Origin: an uncultured Clostridia bacterium
Lineage (GTDB): Bacteria > Bacillota > Clostridia > Oscillospirales > Acutalibacteraceae
NCBI GenBank assembly: GCA_947165615.1
Contig: CAMVBD010000144.1
Span: forward strand, 1 to 5,031
DNA length: 5,031 bases
Reading direction: 5' to 3'
Below, in pieces: positions 1 through 5,031 of this stretch (position 1 is its first letter; every line of letters starts with the position of its first letter). A program made the position numbers and the translations under genes. The notes beneath the pieces were generated by a model that was not told the origin of the DNA, did not search any database, and was given only the letters and a program-made list of their open reading frames with translations.

Positions 1-297
1 GTCAGCGTGGACGCCGTGTCCGGGAGCAGCGTGACGCTTTCCTTCCCGCAGGCCGAAGACGACGTGTGCGTCTACGGCTACCGCATCCAGCTCAGGGACG
101 CGGAGCATCCGCTGAAAAAGAAGCTCGAAAAGGAGATCTATTCCGAATACTACTTTGAGCCCGCGCCCGAGCGGCTGTCCGTCACGGTCGGGGGACTGAC
201 CGCCGGGACGACCTACGACGTCAGCGTCATTCCGCTGAACGTCTGGCTCGATAAGGGCGAGCCGATCACCTGCCGGTTTACGGCCGCAAACGACTGA
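1..297 (+). CDS. C-terminal end of a protein with a fibronectin type III-like domain (5' partial)
   Basis: The reading frame is open from base 1 to a TGA at 295-297, so only about the last 98 residues are visible and the true start lies left of the window. The GTG at 7 is an internal codon. The peptide has the pattern of a fibronectin III or Ig-like beta sandwich: alternating hydrophobic strands (VTLSF, then GYRIQLRD), a late segment GGLTAGTTYDVSVIPLN that matches the typical 'GL.PGT.Y.V.V.A.N' signature of strands E to F, and a closing strand ending in FTA. Such domains are often the C-terminal module of secreted or cell-associated enzymes. From memory, similar tails occur on clostridial calcineurin-like phosphoesterases, but the catalytic part is not in view, so no enzyme activity is claimed. 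It lies 33 bases upstream of the GH2 remnant in the same orientation and could belong to the same glycan-related operon. Confidence 0.6.
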   Translation, partial: VSVDAVSGSSVTLSFPQAEDDVCVYGYRIQLRDAEHPLKKKLEKEIYSEYYFEPAPERLSVTVGGLTAGTTYDVSVIPLNVWLDKGEPITCRFTAAND

Positions 298-312
298 CGT
301 CCGGGAAGCACT

Positions 313-320
313 GAAAGGAG
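313..320 (+). promoter_or_regulatory. Ribosome binding site for the GH2 remnant
   Basis: The sequence AAAGGAGA sits 10 bases before the ATG at 331. It fits a strong Bacillota Shine-Dalgarno and supports 331 as the original start of the GH2 gene. Confidence 0.7.
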
Positions 321-330
321 ACAGGAAAAC

Positions 331-735
331 ATGACCCATTCCGACGTCCCGCGTCCGGAGTATCCCCGCCCGCAGTTTGTACGCGACGGGTGGAAGAACC
401 TCAACGGCCGGTGGGAGTTTCTGTTCGATTTCGGCAATTCCGGCATGGACCGCAGGCTTTGGGAGGAGGAAAACCTTTCGAAAGCTCTGGCATCCTCTCC
501 CCTGCCGACGTCGATTACCGTCCCCTTCTGTCCCGAAAGCCGGCTGTCCGGCATCGGCTGGACCGACTGGATCGCCACAGTCTGGTACCGCCGCCGCTTT
601 ACGCTGGACGAACAGGAGCAGAACGGGCTATATAAATACGACCGCAGCCGGAAATTCAGCGACGCGGTCTATGACGGGATACGGGCGGTCAACACCGAAA
701 CCGCCGCGATCGAACGGAAAGGAGAAGCATTTTGA
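331..735 (+). pseudogene. Glycoside hydrolase family 2 gene with a large internal deletion
   Basis: The 134-codon frame contains two separable pieces. Residues 1 to about 97 match the N-terminal sugar-binding (jelly-roll) domain of GH2 enzymes of the beta-galactosidase/beta-glucuronidase group: RPQFVRDGWKNLNGRWEF, then SITVPFCPESRLSGIG, then WYRRRFTL, in the usual order. From about residue 98 the text changes to NGLYKYDRSRKFSDAVYDGI, which resembles the very end of the GH2 TIM barrel, where a 'GL..YDR..K' segment closes these proteins. The remainder of the sandwich domain, the immunoglobulin-like domain and essentially the whole catalytic barrel, with both catalytic glutamates, are missing. 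Full-length relatives run to roughly 550 to 600 or more residues. The start is ATG 331 behind a good Shine-Dalgarno. The stop TGA (733-735) overlaps the start of the next gene. The product cannot be a working glycosidase. A true in-frame deletion or an assembly collapse would both give this picture. The family call is from motif memory. Confidence 0.65.
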
Positions 736-1493
736 GAATCATACCGAACAAGGGGGTCTGCGACCCGCACGTCCACATTTTTAACGGCAAAGCCTACATG
801 TTTTCCACCCACGACCGGGGGCCGCACGAGCCCATTTTTACGATGGACGACTGGCGGATCTTCTCTTCCGACGATCTGTTGAACTGGAAACTGGAATATA
901 CGCTGTACCCGGAAGACACGTTTCTCGGCAAAAACGCCGAGTGCTACGCCACCGACGCCGCCGAACGCAACGGCAAATACTATTTCTATTATTCCCGGGC
1001 GCAGTCCTGCACGGGCGTCGCGGTCAGTGAAACCGGCCCCGCGGGGCCGTACCGCGACCCGCTCGGAAAGCCTCTTCTGCCCGTTGGACTTGCGGACACG
1101 CCCTCGTACGATCCCACGGTCTTCATTGACGACGACGAGGGCAAGACCCCGTACATCATGTGGGGCTACGCCATCTACGGCAAAAAATACTACGTCGCAA
1201 GGCTCAACGAGGATATGATCTCGCTTGCCGAGGAGCCGCGCCCGGTCGACACGGGCGACGCGCCCTTCAGCGACGCGTGCTGGATCACGAAGCACGGCGG
1301 CAAATACTACCTCAACTCCCACTGCTCCGACTACGCGGTGGCGGACAGCATTTACGGCCCCTATACCTACCGCGGCAAATTCTGCGAGGAATGCTCCACC
1401 GACCACGGCACGTTTTTCACCTACCACAACCAGACGTATTTTACCTACGGCGTACCCGAAAACTGGGGGACGGGTGATGAGACCCACGCATAA
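732..1493 (+). CDS. Glycoside hydrolase family 43-like protein, truncated at the C-terminus
   Basis: This is probably a remnant of a beta-xylosidase/arabinofuranosidase-type enzyme with a five-bladed beta-propeller. The start is TTG at 732, seven bases behind AAAGGAG (718-724). It overlaps the GH2 stop as TTGA, which suggests translational coupling. Visible GH43 hallmarks are CDPHVHIF (Asp11, expected catalytic base), SYDPTVFIDD (Asp127, expected pKa-modulating Asp) and DHGTFF (His225, the propeller His near the bound ion in this clan). Repeated blade-like segments of the 'NGKYYFYYS' and 'GGKYYLNS' type also appear. The general-acid position, usually Glu, appears to fall at FSDACW, where Asp181 is found. 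The protein has 253 residues and ends abruptly after PENWGTGDETHA, whereas relatives usually continue for at least 50 more residues to complete the fifth blade. The end coincides with a change in base composition. No signal peptide is seen, so it would act in the cytoplasm. Family confidence is high. Activity is doubtful. Confidence 0.8.
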   Translation: MRIIPNKGVCDPHVHIFNGKAYMFSTHDRGPHEPIFTMDDWRIFSSDDLLNWKLEYTLYPEDTFLGKNAECYATDAAERNGKYYFYYSRAQSCTGVAVSETGPAGPYRDPLGKPLLPVGLADTPSYDPTVFIDDDEGKTPYIMWGYAIYGKKYYVARLNEDMISLAEEPRPVDTGDAPFSDACWITKHGGKYYLNSHCSDYAVADSIYGPYTYRGKFCEECSTDHGTFFTYHNQTYFTYGVPENWGTGDETHA

Positions 1494-1535
1494 GGATACA
1501 AGGTTAAAAAGAGCATTGTAATGGAATAAAGAAAG

Positions 1536-1572
1536 AATCCCAAATCAACGATGGTTGGTCTGGGATTTTTTT
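1536..1572 (+). terminator. Rho-independent terminator after the glycosidase genes
   Basis: AATCCCA (1536-1542) pairs with TGGGATT (1561-1567). Inside this, ATCAAC (1544-1549) pairs with GTTGGT (1554-1559) with one T-G wobble, leaving one A-C mismatch and a four-base loop. A run of seven T ends the structure at 1572. It would stop transcription coming from the glycosidase side before the tnpV operon promoter. Confidence 0.85.
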
Positions 1573-1590
1573 ATAATAGCGTCCGCACAT

Positions 1591-1619
1591 TCGACAGGCC
1601 TCCGGTTCTTTGGTATGAT
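1591..1619 (+). promoter_or_regulatory. Sigma-A type promoter with extended -10 for the small ORF/tnpV operon
   Basis: The -35 box TCGACA (1591-1596) matches TTGACA at five of six positions. A 17-base spacer follows, then the -10 box TATGAT (1614-1619), five of six to TATAAT. TG at 1611-1612 gives the extended -10 form TGnTATGAT. The start of transcription is expected near 1626, giving a leader of only about 24 bases. Confidence 0.7.
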
Positions 1620-1641
1620 GGAATCACCAAAGGAACGGAGG
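1599..1641 (+). repeat. Inverted repeat overlapping the promoter and hiding the Shine-Dalgarno
   Basis: Left arm CCTCCGGTTCTTTGGT (1599-1614) and right arm ACCAAAGGAACGGAGG (1626-1641) pair over 16 positions with one G-U wobble and one G-A mismatch, around an 11-base loop. The right arm contains the GGAGG ribosome site of the ORF at 1650. The left arm lies in the promoter spacer and touches the -10 box. It may be an RNA switch against read-through transcripts, or a DNA operator for a regulator. The sequence does not decide between them. Confidence 0.75.
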
Positions 1642-1649
1642 TTTTCATT

Positions 1650-1811
1650 ATGAAAGAAAAGAAAGTCAAAATGAAGTTTACGGACTTCGAGTGCAATCTG
1701 CTGATCAACGGCATCAACGAATGGAGGAATATGCTGCTTGCTGCAGATTATCCTACTGAGGACGTGGACGAATTACTACTGAAAATCATCAAAAAAGCGG
1801 AGGGCAAGTGA
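1650..1811 (+). CDS. Small hypothetical protein of a mobile-element operon (53 residues)
   Basis: ATG 1650 is chosen because GGAGG (1637-1641) lies eight bases upstream and a good promoter lies just before it. The frame is open further upstream, but that part crosses the terminator hairpin and the promoter. The protein starts with a lysine-rich stretch (MKEKKVKMKF), then a helical segment with FECNLLINGINEWRNMLL, and an acidic patch before VDELLLKIIKKAEG. This resembles the short proteins, sometimes labelled complexin-like in databases, that accompany transposons and conjugative elements of gut Bacillota and share the pattern 'Y/F-x-x-x-L-x-x-x-x-N-E-x-R-N-x-L ... D-V/E-D-E-L-L-L-K'. Their function is not established. 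The stop at 1809-1811 is one base before the next start, so it is co-translated with the tnpV-like gene. It has no membrane segment or signal peptide. Confidence 0.75.
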   Translation: MKEKKVKMKFTDFECNLLINGINEWRNMLLAADYPTEDVDELLLKIIKKAEGK

Positions 1812-1812
1812 A

Positions 1813-2235
1813 ATGAAAAAGACAATCATTGACGAGCGCACCTGCTGGGAATATGAACTGATCGGCGAGCGATATTATCCCACCGGCAGAGTGATGCGAA
1901 ACGGAGCGTTGACGCCGAGCGAACTTCCCGAGGATAACGGGCCGGGAGAAGAAAAGCCGATAGGCGTATGGGGCCAGAGGCATTTACGGTACATTCGACA
2001 ATACAAAAAATCGCTGTATTTCGATTTGTTTGTGTCCGGCAAGCTGAACGCCTATCTCGTGGATGTAAACGCGCAGGCGGAGGAGCTCTTCCTCCGGACA
2101 GTAAAAGAAATGGCCGCACTGGAGGGTGTTACGGAAGCGCTAAAGGCTGAAAATCAGATGCGCTGGGTCGGAGCCATGAACAATATCAAAAACCGGGCAA
2201 CAGAAATAGTAAACAATAGGATTGTTTTTTCATAA
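1813..2235 (+). CDS. tnpV: TnpV-family transposon-encoded protein
   Basis: A protein of 140 residues that matches the TnpV family, named after a gene of the clostridial transposon Tn4451. The diagnostic core is visible: EEKPIGVWGQRHLRYI at about residues 46-61, then SGKLNAYLVDVNAQAEELF at 75-93, and the C-terminal block VTEALKAENQMRWVGAMNN, which continues to EIVNN (residues 106-135). TnpV proteins are small accessory proteins of mobile elements. In Tn4451-type elements the large serine recombinase TnpX does the excision and insertion, and the role of TnpV is not settled. No recombinase gene is in this window. The start ATG 1813 has GGAGG (1799-1803) nine bases upstream, inside the end of the preceding ORF, so the two genes form one operon. 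The N-terminal 45 residues differ from the usual short lead-in and look lineage-specific. The stop lies 18 bases before a strong hairpin terminator. The call is from motif recognition and is quite secure. Confidence 0.9.
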   Translation: MKKTIIDERTCWEYELIGERYYPTGRVMRNGALTPSELPEDNGPGEEKPIGVWGQRHLRYIRQYKKSLYFDLFVSGKLNAYLVDVNAQAEELFLRTVKEMAALEGVTEALKAENQMRWVGAMNNIKNRATEIVNNRIVFS

Positions 2236-2252
2236 ATTTCAGAAATCAAAAC

Positions 2253-2286
2253 AACAGAGCGGAAACAATTTCGAGTCCGCTCTGTT
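2253..2286. terminator. Bidirectional terminator between converging operons
   Basis: AACAGAGCGGA (2253-2263) pairs perfectly over 11 bases with TCCGCTCTGTT (2276-2286) around a 12-base loop. T-rich sequence follows on both strands: TTTAGTTAT on + after 2284, and GTTTTGATTT on - after the stem. It lies 17 bases after the tnpV stop and three bases after the helicase stop, so it serves both operons. Confidence 0.8.
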
Positions 2287-2289
2287 TAG

Positions 2290-4164
2290 TTATAATCTCA
2301 GTTTTCTGAAGATCAGATCCAGATCTTCTTCGGAAGTGGGAAGCGTTTCAAGAATATGTTCATCTATGGCCCGCAGCATAGTCTGTTCTTTTTCTCGTAG
2401 GCGGTCGAGAACGGCGGCATCCATGGACCAATGGCCGTCTTCTGTTTCATACAGAAGCTGCAGATAGGTATACTGCGTATATTGCCCCTCTGGCAAGCCC
2501 AGACGGTGGATACGGTCTTTAGACTGCAACAGATGAACGAGATTATAGCTGTATTCAAAATAAAGCGCGTCATGGCAGACCGTGTGCAGAGACACGGATT
2601 CCGCCAGCGTATGGGGGTTGGTGATAAGCACCTGAAAACGCCCGTTTTTGAAATCGGACAAAATCTGCTGCCGTTCTTCCAGCGGGACCTCGCCGTACAC
2701 ACAGCGGACACGCCCCCCGCGCTGTTCCAGCGCTTCAGATAAACGCCGTATACTATCGCGGAACACGCACCAAATAATCAGCGTTTTTCCTTCCAGTACC
2801 GTATTTTCTGCCAAATTTACACAGGCAGTAAACTTAACGGAATCGCCGCAGTTTTCTATCAGCGTGCGGATCTCTTCACTGTAATCAGCGTAATCGATCT
2901 CTTCCGTGTTTTCAACAGAATCATCGAGCAGATAGGCGAAATCTTTTAATGATAGCGTTTGCAGCAGCATTTTCGGATCGCTTTCCATCTGCAACAGACG
3001 AATGAATAGTCCCAGCTTGTTTTTCCGGTATTTCATTTTCAAGAGCTGCAGCAGACGGTTTTCCGTTTCTCCCGCGATCACCTGTTTGATTTCCTCCGGA
3101 TTTGCCTCCGGCACGCCAAGCTGTCTTTTGGTAGTACGGCAGAAAAACGGCTGTAGTTTATCGTTGATCATGGCCTTTTCCGTATCATTCGGATCCTTCA
3201 GGAACCGCGGTTCAAAGCCAAAGAAGGTATCATAATCATCTGGGAACAAAAGATGCAACAGGTTATAGATATCTGTATAAGAATTTGGGATAGGGGTTCC
3301 GGTCAAAGCGATCACATACGGTGCGCCTTCTGCAATTTCCAGTGCGGCGGATGCGTATTCCCCGCCCGGACGCTTCACCTTATGAACCTCGTCAAATACA
3401 AGCAGCGTGTCTTTTGAAACAAGTTCGCGCAGGGCGATACTGACACTGCCCGCTGATTCAAAATTTACCAGAATCAAATTCTTATCACCGGATTCGTACA
3501 GAATCGCGTTCCGGCGGGCAAGCGCGCCGCCGTATTTCGGATCGTGTATGTTGAGCACGCGCGGTGGTTCGATACCGTCAAAACAGACCGTGAACTCATC
3601 GATCCAGGATCCGAATGCGTTTTTCGGGCAAATCACAACGATCCGCTTCACCAGTTCCTTTACCTTCAGATAGGCGTAAACGCCTAACACGGACGCCGTC
3701 TTTCCGGAACCCGGAACAGAGAAATTCGCCGCCTTTGCCATGGCGCAGAGGAAAAAACTGTCCCACATCTGCTGTTCCCGCAGCCCGCGGGACATGTTGG
3801 CGTCCACGACGTCTTTATACGTTGAAAATCGGTCGAGGAGTTTTTCCTCTCGGTTCTTGATTTCTATACCGAGACGGGAACGCTCCTCCACATAGGTTTC
3901 CCGGCTTTCGATATAAGCGCGGACGCGGTCATCCGCCGCAAACGGGATCTGCCGGTTTGCGGCTTCCCGTTCCAACATCCGGATGACTTTTTTATAATCG
4001 ACGTAAGTAAGCGAATCTTTAAAAAATATCTCGTTTTCTTCAACAAATGAAACGTAGCGCCGCAGCGACAGCTTATAAAAGCTGCCGCCGGTCAGTTCAG
4101 CCGCCGTTTGTCCGGTCAGGCGCAGAATCAGTTGTCCGCACAGGTCCAGCGTCCATGCCGTCAT
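2290..4164 (-). CDS. SNF2-type superfamily 2 DNA translocase/helicase
   Basis: A 624-residue protein with both RecA-like domains of a SNF2 ATPase, expected to move along double-stranded DNA using ATP in the cytoplasm. Visible motifs are: I, SVPGSGKT (149-156); Ia, VVICPKNAFGSW (176-187); II, DEVH (258-261); III, LTGTPIPN (287-294); IV region, LIIWCVFRDS (462-471); V, LITNPHTLAESVSLH (513-527); VI, QSKDRIHRLG (547-556), close to the SNF2 consensus 'Q..DR.HR.GQ'. Motif I is not the usual 'DE.GLGKT' of chromatin-type SNF2 proteins but 'NFSVPGSGKT', a form I associate with prokaryotic mobile-element and phage homologues. Residues 1-145 have no domain I recognise. A helical insert (about 350-440) separates the two motor lobes. 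No nuclease, methylase or zinc domain is seen. The start ATG (4164-4162) overlaps the stop of the upstream ParB-like gene as ATGA and has GGAG eight bases upstream, so the two are translationally coupled. It is the last gene before the shared terminator. Confidence 0.9.
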   Translation of the reverse strand: MTAWTLDLCGQLILRLTGQTAAELTGGSFYKLSLRRYVSFVEENEIFFKDSLTYVDYKKVIRMLEREAANRQIPFAADDRVRAYIESRETYVEERSRLGIEIKNREEKLLDRFSTYKDVVDANMSRGLREQQMWDSFFLCAMAKAANFSVPGSGKTASVLGVYAYLKVKELVKRIVVICPKNAFGSWIDEFTVCFDGIEPPRVLNIHDPKYGGALARRNAILYESGDKNLILVNFESAGSVSIALRELVSKDTLLVFDEVHKVKRPGGEYASAALEIAEGAPYVIALTGTPIPNSYTDIYNLLHLLFPDDYDTFFGFEPRFLKDPNDTEKAMINDKLQPFFCRTTKRQLGVPEANPEEIKQVIAGETENRLLQLLKMKYRKNKLGLFIRLLQMESDPKMLLQTLSLKDFAYLLDDSVENTEEIDYADYSEEIRTLIENCGDSVKFTACVNLAENTVLEGKTLIIWCVFRDSIRRLSEALEQRGGRVRCVYGEVPLEERQQILSDFKNGRFQVLITNPHTLAESVSLHTVCHDALYFEYSYNLVHLLQSKDRIHRLGLPEGQYTQYTYLQLLYETEDGHWSMDAAVLDRLREKEQTMLRAIDEHILETLPTSEEDLDLIFRKLRL

Positions 4165-5031
4165 ACCAGGTGCTCCCGGAGTTCCGCGATTGTTTCTTCA
4201 AGCAGATCAAGTTGGCGTGACATCCGCTTCAATTCGCTGTCGTTCATTTTATCAATAATATTTGCGTCGATATCTTCCAGGAAAGACGTAGCTTTCTCCG
4301 CGAGCTGGATCGGGCGGTTTCGGGTCTCGTTTTTCTTGACCTTCGTTGCAACCTTTTCAACAGATCTTTGCATTTCATCCGCCAAACCGGCATCCGCACG
4401 GATATCGTCACGAATCGTTTGAACAGTGACCTGACCAACAGCAGGCAGCTTCTCGAGCGTTTTTTCAGCCAATTCATGTTGTTCCGCAAAGAACTCATTC
4501 TGATAATCCGAGCCGATGATGGTTTTCAGACTTCTGATATATCGACCGAGATCCCCGGTCGGCTGCATGATAATATTATTGAAAACAGATATTTTCAGTT
4601 CTTCATATTCATCTTCTGTTTTACATTTGTTACGTAACTTTGCTAGTTCCTCCAGGTAAAATGAGATCTGAAGATCACGGGCAATGAAAAACTGCTTCGG
4701 TGCGTTAATAAACTCCAGAAATTCGATCATCAGCTTGGCGATTTCCACACGTTTTTTTACATCGCTTTCCGATTCATTTGTCGCGTCCGCGTATTCTTTC
4801 TCTGTGAACATGCCGCTTTCAATCACGTCGTTATATACGCCCACCAACCGGTCAATGGGATTGTAATCTACCTTGCTCTCTTCACCGTGCTGAATGGAAA
4901 GCTCCAAGCGTTTGATTTCCTTGGCATTCTGGTCGATATTGCGGTCCAGGATTACCGCCTCAAAATAAGAGAAGCGGTCGTTCTTCTGGGCAAGACGGCG
5001 AAGGCAGGTAAAACGGCGGTTTCCGTCGATG
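4161..5031 (-). CDS. ParB/Noc-like DNA-binding protein (5' partial at the window edge)
   Basis: The frame is open from the right edge to TGA (4163-4161), giving 289 visible C-terminal residues. The TTG at 4907 is an internal codon, because the upstream 41 codons are clearly part of the protein. Visible residues 1-13, IDGNRRFTCLRRL, match the 'GERR.RA...L' box of the ParB N-terminal (ParB/Srx) domain. Residues about 47-61, with QHGEE followed by VDYNPID, match the 'EN.QR.DLNPIE' box. In ParB both boxes help bind CTP. Residues about 75-101 (FTEKEYADATNESESDVKKR and onward) have the form of the ParB helix-turn-helix. The remaining roughly 190 residues are helical and unfamiliar, and the last 45 are heptad-like and charged, so a coiled coil is likely. 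A nearby ParA is not seen. The 4-base overlap with the SNF2 gene says the two products work together. Plausible roles are partition, site recognition for the SNF2 motor, or a defence sensor. The gene is not the usual chromosomal parB by context. Confidence 0.8.
   Translation of the reverse strand, partial: IDGNRRFTCLRRLAQKNDRFSYFEAVILDRNIDQNAKEIKRLELSIQHGEESKVDYNPIDRLVGVYNDVIESGMFTEKEYADATNESESDVKKRVEIAKLMIEFLEFINAPKQFFIARDLQISFYLEELAKLRNKCKTEDEYEELKISVFNNIIMQPTGDLGRYIRSLKTIIGSDYQNEFFAEQHELAEKTLEKLPAVGQVTVQTIRDDIRADAGLADEMQRSVEKVATKVKKNETRNRPIQLAEKATSFLEDIDANIIDKMNDSELKRMSRQLDLLEETIAELREHLV
4173..4176 (-). promoter_or_regulatory. Ribosome binding site of the SNF2 gene inside the ParB-like gene
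   Basis: On the - strand GGAG stands eight bases before the ATG at 4164, within the last codons of the ParB-like gene. It supports the 4164 start and shows that the helicase can be initiated directly as well as by coupling. Confidence 0.55.

Noticed and set aside
7..297. GTG at 7 as a true start of a 96-residue protein
   Set aside because: The first two codons are also open, there is no room to see a ribosome site, and the domain begins mid-fold, so it is the tail of a longer gene.
669..1487. Long open frame on the - strand across the GH43 gene
   Set aside because: Its protein is dominated by Val, Arg, Ala and Gly as expected for the antisense of a GC-rich gene, has no recognisable motif, and lies opposite a clear GH43 reading frame.
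1572..1577. Perfect TATAAT hexamer directly after the terminator
   Set aside because: No -35-like sequence stands 16 to 18 bases upstream, and the hexamer overlaps the T-tract of the terminator. The promoter at 1591-1619 is far better placed.
1551..1649. Upstream extension of the small ORF to base 1551
   Set aside because: It would run through the terminator hairpin and the promoter and has no ribosome site. ATG 1650 has a good one.
4161..4907. TTG at 4907 as the start of the ParB-like gene
   Set aside because: The frame stays open to the window edge and the 41 upstream codons encode the conserved DGNRR part of the ParB domain, so the gene is partial and starts outside.
1..5031. CRISPR array, tRNA or rRNA genes
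   Set aside because: No regularly spaced direct repeats and no tRNA or rRNA signature sequence were seen on either strand by eye.

Overview
The window looks like accessory DNA from an anaerobic Bacillota (Clostridia-type, probably gut or rumen) genome. The pointers are strong AGGAG-type ribosome binding sites, TTG start usage, GH2/GH43 glycosidase genes, and a TnpV-family protein of the kind found on clostridial transposons. This placement is inferred from gene content only.

Left part (1 to about 1490, + strand, visibly GC-rich): a run of carbohydrate-related genes. It opens with the C-terminal end of a protein carrying a fibronectin-III-like domain. A GH2 glycosidase gene follows, of which only the N-terminal end and the extreme C-terminal end remain, joined in frame. 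A GH43-type gene comes next. It starts inside the GH2 stop codon (TTGA overlap) and ends early, before the propeller fold would be complete. This reads as a decayed or rearranged glycan-utilisation operon, although a misassembly could look the same.

Middle (about 1490 to 2290): base composition drops and gene content changes to mobile-element type. A rho-independent terminator (1536-1572) insulates the left side. It is followed by a good extended -10 promoter (1591-1619), a 53-codon ORF and a tnpV-like gene in one short operon. A long inverted repeat (1599-1641) overlaps the promoter and its right arm contains the Shine-Dalgarno of the small ORF. In read-through RNA this would hide the ribosome site, whereas RNA from the operon's own promoter would lack the left arm.

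Right part (2290 to 5031, - strand): a two-gene operon pointing towards tnpV. The upstream gene is a ParB/Noc-like protein that runs off the right edge. The downstream gene is a 624-residue SNF2-type superfamily 2 ATPase, joined to it by an ATGA start/stop overlap. The two converging operons share a bidirectional hairpin terminator at 2253-2286. ParB-like protein plus SNF2 motor is the most interesting content. It is a plausible DNA-sensing and translocation module of a mobile element or defence island. No nuclease or methylase is visible here, so any defence role is inference.
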